From Rhipicephalus microplus (taxonomy: Eukaryota > Arthropoda > Arachnida > Ixodida > Ixodidae): a stretch of DNA of 64,000 bases. Position 1 is the stretch's first letter. Every line of letters starts with the position of its first letter. Position numbers and translations under genes: made by a program. The stretch is taken from assembly GCF_043290135.1 (NCBI RefSeq), contig NW_027464602.1, positions 5,022,001 through 5,086,000 of the forward strand. The letters run 5' to 3'. Below the pieces are notes generated by a model that had not been told where the DNA came from, searched no databases, and saw only the letters and a program-made list of their open reading frames with translations. Below, one piece after another: positions 51,738 to 60,950 of this stretch.

Positions 51738-51811
51738 CACTCCCGCGAGGGCTCGAAACTCCAACCTTTCGGTCGACAGCTGATCGCGCTAGCCCATTGC
51801 GCCACGGAGAC
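51738..51811 (-). pseudogene. Copy with GUC anticodon, repeat I copy 1
   Basis: Forward gtcgacag, anticodon 51775-51777, G37. Independent of the block-B GUC copies because the flanks differ. Confidence 0.6.
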
Positions 51812-52326
51812 AGGCTTGCTCCGCTCTCACCACCATCAGAACATATCTTCAAAGCTATCAGCCCAAAGAAAAAGAAGCACCGCACCACCACCGGGTGGGC
51901 TCGAACCTCCAACCTTATGGTTAACAGCCGATCGCCCTAGCCAATTGCCCCACGGAGACAGTCGTGCTCCACTCTCACCATCGTCAGAACATTTCTTCAG
52001 AACTATCACCCCAAAGAAAAAAAAGCGCCGCACCACCACCGGTTGGGCTCGAACCTCCAACTTTTCGGTTAACAGCCGATCGCGCTAGCCAATTGCGCCA
52101 CGAAGACTGTCCTGCTCCAATCTCACCACCATCAGAACATATCTTCAAAGCTATTACCGCAAAGAAAAAAAAACGCTGCACCACCACCAGGTGGGCTCGA
52201 ACCTCAACCTTTCGGTTAACAGCCGATCGCGCTAGCCCATTGCGCCACGGAGACAGTCTTGCTCCACTCTCACCACCATCAGAACATAACTTCGAAGCTA
52301 TCAGCGCAAAGAATACAGCAACACAC

Positions 52327-52400
52327 CACTCCCGGGAGGGCTCGAAACTCCAACCTTTCGGTCAACAGCCGATCGCGCTAGCCCAATGCGCCACGGAGAC
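52327..52400 (-). tRNA. tRNA-Asn-like copy without T4 terminator, I copy 2
   Basis: Same A-to-T change at 52314. Confidence 0.6.
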
Positions 52401-53063
52401 AGTCTTGCTCCCTTCTCACCACCATCAGAACATAACTTCAAAGCTATCAGCCCAAAGAAAAAAAAGCACCGCACCACCACCGGGTGGGCTCGAACCTCCA
52501 ACCTTTCGGTTAACAGCCGATCGCGCTAGCCAATAGCGCCACGGAGAATGTCGTGCTCCACTCTCACCACCATCAGAACATATCTTCAAAGCTATCAGCG
52601 CAAATAAAAAAGCAAAACACCACTCCCGGGAGGGCTCGAACCTCCAACTTTTCGGTTAACAGCCGATCGCGCTGGCCAATTGCGCCACGGAGAAAGTCCT
52701 GCTCAACTCTCACCACAATTAGAACATATCTTCAAAGCTATCAGCCCAAAGAAAAAAAAAGCGCCGCACCACCACCGGGTGGGCTCGAACCTCCAACTTT
52801 TCGGTTAACAGCCGATCGCGCTAGCCAATTGCGCCACGGGGACCGTCCTGCTCCACTCTCACCACCGCCAGAACATTTCTTCAGAGCTATCACCCCAAAG
52901 AAAGAAAAGCGCCGCACCACCACCGGTTGGGCTCGAACCTCCAACCTTTCGGTTAACAGCCGATCGCGCTAGCCAATTGCGCCACGAAGACAGTCCTGCT
53001 CCACTCTCAACACCATCAGAACATATCTTCAAAGCTATTACCGCAAAGAAAAAAGCAACACAC

Positions 53064-53137
53064 CACTCCCGGGAAGGCTCAAAACTCCAACCTTTCAGTT
53101 TACAGCCGATCGCGCTAGCCCATTGCGCCACGGAGAC
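53064..53137 (-). pseudogene. Copy with GUA anticodon, repeat I copy 2
   Basis: Anticodon 53101-53103. Confidence 0.6.
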
Positions 53138-54238
53138 AGTCTTGCTCCACTCTCACCACCATCAGAACATATCTTCAAAGCTATCATCGCAAAGAAAAAA
53201 GCAACACACCACCACCGAGTGGGCTCGAACCTCCAACCTTTTGGTTAACAGCAGATCGCGCTAGCCAATTCCGCAACGGAGACCGTCCTGCTCCACTCTC
53301 ACCACCGTCAGACCATTTCTTCAGAGCTATCACACCAAAGAAAAAAAAGCGCTGCACCACCACCGGGTGGGCTCAAACCCCCCACCTTTCGGTTAACAGC
53401 CGATCGTGCTAGCCAATTGCCCCACGGAGACAGTCGTGCTCCACTCTCACCACCGTCAGAACTTTTCTTCAGAGCTATCACCCCAAAGAAAAAAAAGCGC
53501 CGCACCACCACCGGTTGGGCTCGAACCTCCAACCTTTCGGTTAACAGCTGATCGCGCTAGCCAATAGCGCCACGAAGACAGTCCTGCTCCACTCTCACCA
53601 CCATCAGAACATATCTTCAAAGCCATTACCGCAAAAAAAAGCAACACACCACTCCCGGGAGGGCTCAAAACTCCAACCTTTCGGTTAACAGCCGATCGCG
53701 CTAGCCCAATGCGCCACGGAGACAGTCTTGCTCCACTCTCACCACCATCAGAACATATCTTCAAAGCTATCATCGCAAAGAAAAAAGCAACACACCACCA
53801 CCGAGTGGGCTCGAACCTCCAACCTTTCGGTTAACAGCAGATCGCGCTAGCCAATTCCGCAACGCAGACAATCGTGCTCCACTCTCACCACCATCAGACC
53901 ATATCTTCAAAGCTATCAGCGCAAAGAAAAAAAGCGCCGCACCACCACCGGGTGGGCTCGAACCTCCAACCTTTCGGTTAACAGCCGATCGCGAAAGCCA
54001 ATTTCGCCACGGAGACGGTCCTGCTCCACTCTCACCACCATCAGAACATATCTTCAAAGGTATCAGCCCAAAGAAAAAAAAGCGCCGCACCGCCACCGGG
54101 TGGGCTCGAACGTCCGACCTTTTGGTTAACAGCCGATCGCTCTAGCAAATTGCGCCACGGAGACAGTCCTGCTCCACTCTCACCACCATCAGAACATATC
54201 TTCAAAGCTATCAGCCCACCGAAAAAAAAGCGCCGCAC

Positions 54239-54312
54239 AACCACCGGGTAAGCTCGAACCTCCAACTTTTCGGTTAATAGCCGATCGCGCTAGCCAATTG
54301 CGCCACGGAGAC
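54239..54312 (-). pseudogene. Copy with AUU anticodon, repeat I copy 2
   Basis: Anticodon 54276-54278. Confidence 0.55.
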
Positions 54313-54381
54313 AGTCCTGCTCCACTCTCACCACCATAAGAACATATCTTCAAAGCTATCAGGCCAAAAAAAGCGCCGCAC

Positions 54382-54455
54382 CACCACCGGGTGGGCTCGA
54401 ACCTCCAACATTTCGGTTAGCAGCCGATCACGCTAGCCAATTGCCCCACGAAGAC
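54382..54455 (-). pseudogene. Copy with GCU anticodon, repeat I copy 2
   Basis: Anticodon 54419-54421; duplicate of 51443-51516. Confidence 0.6.
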
Positions 54456-54676
54456 AGTCGTGCTCCACTCTCACCACCGTCAGAACATTTCTTCAGAGCT
54501 ATCACCCCAAAGAAAAAAAAAGCGCTGCACCACCACCGCGTGGGCTCGAACCTGCAACCTTTCGGTTAACAGCCGATCGCGCTAGCCCTGTGCGCCAAGG
54601 AGACAGGCTTGCTCCACTCTCACCACCATCAGAACATATTTTCAAAGCTATCAGCGCGAAGAAAAAAGCAACACAC

Positions 54677-54750
54677 CACTCCCGCGAGGGCTCGAAACTC
54701 CAACCTTTCGGTCGACAGCTGATCGCGCTAGCCCATTGCGCCACGGAGAC
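54677..54750 (-). pseudogene. Copy with GUC anticodon, repeat I copy 2
   Basis: Anticodon 54714-54716; duplicate of 51738-51811 at an offset of 2,939. Confidence 0.6.
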
Positions 54751-54967
54751 AGGCTTGCTCCGCTCTCACCACCATCAGAACATATCTTCAAAGCTATCAG
54801 CCCAAAGAAAAAGAAGCACCGCACCACCACCGGGTGGGCTCGAACCTCCAACCTTTCGGTTAACAGCCGATCGCCCTAGCCAATTGCGCCATGGAGACAG
54901 TCGTGCTCCACTCTCACCACCATCAGAACATATCTTCAAAGCTATCAGGCCAAAAAAAGCGCCGCAC

Positions 54968-55041
54968 CACCACCGGGTGGGCTCGAACCTCCAACATTTC
55001 GGTTAGCAGCCGATCACGCTAGCCAATTGCCCCACGAAGAC
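54968..55041 (-). pseudogene. Copy with GCU anticodon, inserted duplicate
   Basis: Anticodon 55005-55007; second product of the 586-bp duplication. Confidence 0.6.
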
Positions 55042-55262
55042 AGTCGTGCTCCACTCTCACCACCGTCAGAACATTTCTTCAGAGCTATCACCCCAAAGAA
55101 AAAAAAAGCGCTGCACCACCACCGCGTGGGCTCGAACCTGCAACCTTTCGGTTAACAGCCGATCGCGCTAGCCCTGTGCGCCAAGGAGACAGGCTTGCTC
55201 CACTCTCACCACCATCAGAACATATTTTCAAAGCTATCAGCGCAAAGAAAAAAGCAACACAC

Positions 55263-55336
55263 CACTCCCGCGAGGGCTCGAAACTCCAACCTTTCGGTCG
55301 ACAGCTGATCGCGCTAGCCCATTGCGCCACGGAGAC
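55263..55336 (-). pseudogene. Copy with GUC anticodon, inserted duplicate
   Basis: Anticodon 55300-55302; created by the 586-bp duplication. Confidence 0.6.
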
Positions 55337-55851
55337 AGGCTTGCTCCGCTCTCACCACCATCAGAACATATCTTCAAAGCTATCAGCCCAAAGAAAAAGA
55401 AGCACCGCACCACCACCGGGTGGGCTCGAACCTCCAACCTTATGGTTAACAGCCGATCGCCCTAGCCAATTGCCCCACGGAGACAGTCGTGCTCCACTCT
55501 CACCATCGTCAGAACATTTCTTCAGAACTATCACCCCAAAGAAAAAAAAGCGCCGCACCACCACCGGTTGGGCTCGAACCTCCAACTTTTCGGTTAACAG
55601 CCGATCGCGCTAGCCAATTGCGCCACGAAGACTGTCCTGCTCCAATCTCACCACCATCAGAACATATCTTCAAAGCTATTACCGCAAAGAAAAAAAAACG
55701 CTGCACCACCACCAGGTGGGCTCGAACCTCAACCTTTCGGTTAACAGCCGATCGCGCTAGCCCATTGCGCCACGGAGACAGTCTTGCTCCACTCTCACCA
55801 CCATCAGAACATAACTTCGAAGCTATCAGCGCAAAGAATACAGCAACACAC

Positions 55852-55925
55852 CACTCCCGGGAGGGCTCGAAACTCCAACCTTTCGGTCAACAGCCGATCG
55901 CGCTAGCCCAATGCGCCACGGAGAC
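55852..55925 (-). tRNA. tRNA-Asn-like copy without T4 terminator, I copy 3
   Basis: Same A-to-T change at 55839; the defect was fixed before repeat I amplified. Confidence 0.6.
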
Positions 55926-56588
55926 AGTCTTGCTCCCTTCTCACCACCATCAGAACATAACTTCAAAGCTATCAGCCCAAAGAAAAAAAAGCACCGCACC
56001 ACCACCGGGTGGGCTCGAACCTCCAACCTTTCGGTTAACAGCCGATCGCGCTAGCCAATAGCGCCACGGAGAATGTCGTGCTCCACTCTCACCACCATCA
56101 GAACATATCTTCAAAGCTATCAGCGCAAATAAAAAAGCAAAACACCACTCCCGGGAGGGCTCGAACCTCCAACTTTTCGGTTAACAGCCGATCGCGCTGG
56201 CCAATTGCGCCACGGAGAAAGTCCTGCTCAACTCTCACCACAATTAGAACATATCTTCAAAGCTATCAGCCCAAAGAAAAAAAAAGCGCCGCACCACCAC
56301 CGGGTGGGCTCGAACCTCCAACTTTTCGGTTAACAGCCGATCGCGCTAGCCAATTGCGCCACGGGGACCGTCCTGCTCCACTCTCACCACCGCCAGAACA
56401 TTTCTTCAGAGCTATCACCCCAAAGAAAGAAAAGCGCCGCACCACCACCGGTTGGGCTCGAACCTCCAACCTTTCGGTTAACAGCCGATCGCGCTAGCCA
56501 ATTGCGCCACGAAGACAGTCCTGCTCCACTCTCAACACCATCAGAACATATCTTCAAAGCTATTACCGCAAAGAAAAAAGCAACACAC

Positions 56589-56662
56589 CACTCCCGGGAA
56601 GGCTCAAAACTCCAACCTTTCAGTTTACAGCCGATCGCGCTAGCCCATTGCGCCACGGAGAC
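56589..56662 (-). pseudogene. Copy with GUA anticodon, repeat I copy 3
   Basis: Anticodon 56626-56628. Confidence 0.6.
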
Positions 56663-57763
56663 AGTCTTGCTCCACTCTCACCACCATCAGAACATATCTT
56701 CAAAGCTATCATCGCAAAGAAAAAAGCAACACACCACCACCGAGTGGGCTCGAACCTCCAACCTTTTGGTTAACAGCAGATCGCGCTAGCCAATTCCGCA
56801 ACGGAGACCGTCCTGCTCCACTCTCACCACCGTCAGACCATTTCTTCAGAGCTATCACACCAAAGAAAAAAAAGCGCTGCACCACCACCGGGTGGGCTCA
56901 AACCCCCCACCTTTCGGTTAACAGCCGATCGTGCTAGCCAATTGCCCCACGGAGACAGTCGTGCTCCACTCTCACCACCGTCAGAACTTTTCTTCAGAGC
57001 TATCACCCCAAAGAAAAAAAAGCGCCGCACCACCACCGGTTGGGCTCGAACCTCCAACCTTTCGGTTAACAGCTGATCGCGCTAGCCAATAGCGCCACGA
57101 AGACAGTCCTGCTCCACTCTCACCACCATCAGAACATATCTTCAAAGCCATTACCGCAAAAAAAAGCAACACACCACTCCCGGGAGGGCTCAAAACTCCA
57201 ACCTTTCGGTTAACAGCCGATCGCGCTAGCCCAATGCGCCACGGAGACAGTCTTGCTCCACTCTCACCACCATCAGAACATATCTTCAAAGCTATCATCG
57301 CAAAGAAAAAAGCAACACACCACCACCGAGTGGGCTCGAACCTCCAACCTTTCGGTTAACAGCAGATCGCGCTAGCCAATTCCGCAACGCAGACAATCGT
57401 GCTCCACTCTCACCACCATCAGACCATATCTTCAAAGCTATCAGCGCAAAGAAAAAAAGCGCCGCACCACCACCGGGTGGGCTCGAACCTCCAACCTTTC
57501 GGTTAACAGCCGATCGCGAAAGCCAATTTCGCCACGGAGACGGTCCTGCTCCACTCTCACCACCATCAGAACATATCTTCAAAGGTATCAGCCCAAAGAA
57601 AAAAAAGCGCCGCACCGCCACCGGGTGGGCTCGAACGTCCGACCTTTTGGTTAACAGCCGATCGCTCTAGCAAATTGCGCCACGGAGACAGTCCTGCTCC
57701 ACTCTCACCACCATCAGAACATATCTTCAAAGCTATCAGCCCACCGAAAAAAAAGCGCCGCAC

Positions 57764-57837
57764 AACCACCGGGTAAGCTCGAACCTCCAACTTTTCGGTT
57801 AATAGCCGATCGCGCTAGCCAATTGCGCCACGGAGAC
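57764..57837 (-). pseudogene. Copy with AUU anticodon, repeat I copy 3
   Basis: Anticodon 57801-57803. Confidence 0.55.
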
Positions 57838-57906
57838 AGTCCTGCTCCACTCTCACCACCATAAGAACATATCTTCAAAGCTATCAGGCCAAAAAAAGCG
57901 CCGCAC

Positions 57907-57980
57907 CACCACCGGGTGGGCTCGAACCTCCAACATTTCGGTTAGCAGCCGATCACGCTAGCCAATTGCCCCACGAAGAC
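57907..57980 (-). pseudogene. Copy with GCU anticodon, repeat I copy 3
   Basis: Anticodon 57944-57946. Confidence 0.6.
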
Positions 57981-58201
57981 AGTCGTGCTCCACTCTCACC
58001 ACCGTCAGAACATTTCTTCAGAGCTATCACCCCAAAGAAAAAAAAAGCGCTGCACCACCACCGCGTGGGCTCGAACCTGCAACCTTTCGGTTAACAGCCG
58101 ATCGCGCTAGCCCTGTGCGCCAAGGAGACAGGCTTGCTCCACTCTCACCACCATCAGAACATATTTTCAAAGCTATCAGCGCGAAGAAAAAAGCAACACA
58201 C

Positions 58202-58275
58202 CACTCCCGCGAGGGCTCGAAACTCCAACCTTTCGGTCGACAGCTGATCGCGCTAGCCCATTGCGCCACGGAGAC
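58202..58275 (-). pseudogene. Copy with GUC anticodon, repeat I copy 3
   Basis: Anticodon 58239-58241; offset of 3,525 from 54677. Confidence 0.6.
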
Positions 58276-58375
58276 AGGCTTGCTCCACTCTCACCACCAT
58301 CAGAACATATCTTCAAAGCTATCAGCCCAAAGAAAAAGAAGCACCGCACCACCACCGGGTGGGCTCGAACCTCCA

Positions 58376-59113
58376 AACTTTCGGTTAACAGCCGATCGCC
58401 CTAGCCAATTGCGCCATGGAGACAGTCGTGCTCCACTCTCACCACCATCAGAACATATCTTCAAAGCTATCAGCGCAAAGAAAAAAGCAAAACACCACTC
58501 CCGGGAGGGCTCGAACCTCCAACTTTTCGGTTAACAGCCGATCGCGCTGGCCAATTGCGCCACGGAGACAGTCCTGCTCCACTCTCACCACAATTAGAAC
58601 ATATCTTCAAATCTATCAGCCCAAAGAAAAAAAAGCGCCGCACCACCACCAAGTGGGCTCGAACTTCCAACCTTTCAGTTAACAGCAGATCGCGCTAGCC
58701 AATTGCGCCACGGAGACAATCGTGCTCCACTCTCACCACCATCAGAACATATCTTCAAAGCTATCAGCGCAACGAAAAAAGCAACACACGCCACCCGGGA
58801 GGGCTCGAACCTCCAACTTTTCGGTTAACAGCCGATCGCGCTAATCAATTGCGCCACGGGGACCGTCCTGCTCCACTCTCACCACCATCAGACCATTTCT
58901 TCAGAGCTATCACCCCAAAGAAAAAAAAAAGCGCCGCACCACCACCGGGTGGGCTCGAACCTCCAACTTTTCGGTTAACAGCCGATCGCGCTAGCCAATT
59001 GCGCCACGGAGACAGTCCTGCTCTACTCTCACCACCATCAGAACATATCTTCAAAGCTATCAGCCCAAAGAAAAAAAAGCGCCAAACCACCGCCGGGTGG
59101 GCTCGAAACTCCA
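58376..59113 (-). repeat. 5-unit repeat J, copy 1 (738 bp)
   Basis: Five units repeated directly at an offset of 738 bp. Diagnostic features are the accaccaagtggg 3' end (~58,645), the taatcaattgcg D-arm (~58,840) and an A10 tract at 58921-58930. Confidence 0.9.
58921..58930 (-). terminator. T10 terminator-like tract
   Basis: T10 on the minus strand in repeat J copy 1. The copy-2 tract (~59660) is of similar length. Confidence 0.6.
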
Positions 59114-59851
59114 ACCTTTCGGTTAACAGCCGATCGCCCTAGCCAATAGCGCCATGGAGACAGTCGTGCTCCACTCTCACCACCATCAGAACATATCTTC
59201 AAAGCTATCAGCGCAAAGAAAAAAGCAAAACACCACTCCCGGGAGGGCTCGAACCTCCAACTTTTCGGTTAACAGCCGATCGCGCTGGCCAATTGCGCCA
59301 CGGAGACAGTCCTGCTCCACTCTCACCACAATTAGAACATATCTTCAAATCTATCAGCCCAAAGAAAAAAAAGCGCCGCACCACCACCAAGTGGGCTCGA
59401 ACTTCCAACCTTTCAGTTAACAGCAGATCGCGCTAGCCAATTGCGCCACGGAGACAATCGTGCTCCACTCTCACCACCATCAGAACATATCTTCAAAGCT
59501 ATCAGCGCAACGAAAAAAGCAACACACGCCACCCGGGAGGGCTCGAACCTCCAACTTTTCGGTTAACAGCCGATCGCGCTAATCAATTGCGCCACGGGGA
59601 CCGTCCTGCTCCACTCTCACCACCGTCAGACCATTTCTTCAGAGCTATCACCCCAAAGAAAAAAAAAAGCGCCGCACCACCACCGGGTGGGCTCGAACCT
59701 CCAACTTTTCGGTTAACAGCCGATCGCGCTAGCCAATTGCGCCACGGAGACAGTCCTGCTCTACTCTCACCACCATCAGAACATATCTTCAAAGCTATCA
59801 GCCCAAAGAAAAAAAAGCGCCAAACCACCGCCGGGTGGGCTCGAAACTCCA
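59114..59851 (-). repeat. 5-unit repeat J, copy 2
   Basis: Near-identical to 58376-59113 at an offset of 738 bp. One visible difference is ccgtcagacc at ~59,625 against ccatcagacc in copy 1. Confidence 0.9.
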
Positions 59852-60100
59852 ACCTTTCGGTTAACAGCCGATCGCGCTAGCCAATTGCGCCACGGAGACA
59901 GTCCTGTTGCACTCTCACCACCATGAGAACATATCTTCAAAGCTATCAGCCCAAAGAAAAAAAAGCGCCATACCACCACCGGGTGGGCTCGAACCTCCGA
60001 ACTTTTGGTTAACAGCCGATCGCGCTAGCCAATTGCGTCATGGAGACAGTCCTGCTCCACTCTCACCACCATCAGAACATATCTTCAAAGCTATCAGCAC

Positions 60101-60111
60101 AAAAAAAAAAA
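60101..60111 (-). terminator. Longest T-run (T11)
   Basis: Eleven T on the minus strand, the longest homopolymer in the window, replacing the usual TTTC-interrupted trailer. Confidence 0.65.
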
Positions 60112-60859
60112 GGAACACACCTCTCCCGAGAGGGCTCGAAACTCCAACCTTTCGGTTAACAGCCGATCGCGCTAGCCAATTGCGCCACGGAGACAGTCCT
60201 GCTCTACTCTCACCACCATAAGAACATTTCTTCAAAGCTATCAGCCCAAAGAAAAAAAAGCGCCGCACCACCGCCGGGTGGGCTCGAAACTCCAACCTTT
60301 CGGTTAACAGCCGATCACGCTAGCCAATTGCGCCACGGAGACAGTCCTGCTCCACCCTCACCACCATCAGAACATATCTTCAAAGCTATCAGCAGAAACA
60401 AAAAAAGCGCCATACCACCACCGGGTGGGCTCGAACCTCCGACCTTTCGGTTAACAGCCGATCGTGCTAGCCAATTGCGCCATGGAGACAGTCCTGCCCC
60501 ACTCTCCCCACCATCAGAACATATATTCAAAGCTATCAGCCCAAAGAAAAAAAAGCGCCGCACCACCACGAGGTGGGCTCGAACCTCCAACTTTTCGGTT
60601 AACAGCCGATCACGCTAGCCAATTGCGCCACAGAGACAGTCCTGCTCCACTCTCACCACCATCAGAACATATCTTCAAAGCTATCAGCCCACAGAAAAAA
60701 AAGCGCCACACAACCACCGGGTAGGCTCGAACCTCCAACTTTTCGGTTAACAGCCGATCGCGCTAGCCAATTGCGCCACGGAGACAGTCCTGCTCCACTC
60801 TCACCACCATAACAACATATCTTCAAAGCTATCAGCCCAAAGAAAAAATAGCGCCGCAC

Positions 60860-60934
60860 CACCACCGGGTGGGCTCGAACCTCCGACCTTTTGGTTAACA
60901 GCCGATCGCGCTAGCCAATCGCTCTACCGGAGAC
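60860..60934 (-). pseudogene. Copy with replaced D-arm, right part
   Basis: Fourth instance of the D-arm patch; anticodon GUU. T-run interrupted (aaaaaatagc). Confidence 0.65.
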
Positions 60935-60950
60935 AGTCCTGCTCCACTCT

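Larger units (their letters stand above)
49226..52165 (-). repeat. Repeat I, copy 1 (20 units, 2,939 bp)
   Basis: First of three ordered copies (next at an offset of 2,939). It includes the terminator-defective unit (49388-49461) and GUA (50125-50198), AUU (51300-51373), GCU (51443-51516) and GUC (51738-51811) anticodon copies. Confidence 0.9.
52166..55690 (-). repeat. Repeat I, copy 2 with 4-unit (586 bp) insertion
   Basis: Same order as copy 1, but 54,355-54,940 is duplicated immediately (54,941 onward, offset 586 bp). The period to copy 3 is therefore 3,525 bp. GCU and GUC anticodon copies are consequently present twice (54382, 54968 and 54677, 55263). Confidence 0.9.
55691..58375 (-). 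repeat. Repeat I, copy 3
   Basis: Third ordered copy at an offset of 3,525 bp from copy 2. It keeps the terminator-defective unit (55852-55925) and the GUA, AUU, GCU and GUC copies. It leaves the register near 58,375 where the J doublet starts. Confidence 0.88.
59852..60950 (-). repeat. Diverged F-like segment
   Basis: Unit order resembles 40,860-41,800 with many substitutions. It includes the fourth replaced-D-arm copy (60860-60934) and the longest A-tract of the window (A11, 60101-60111). Confidence 0.75.
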
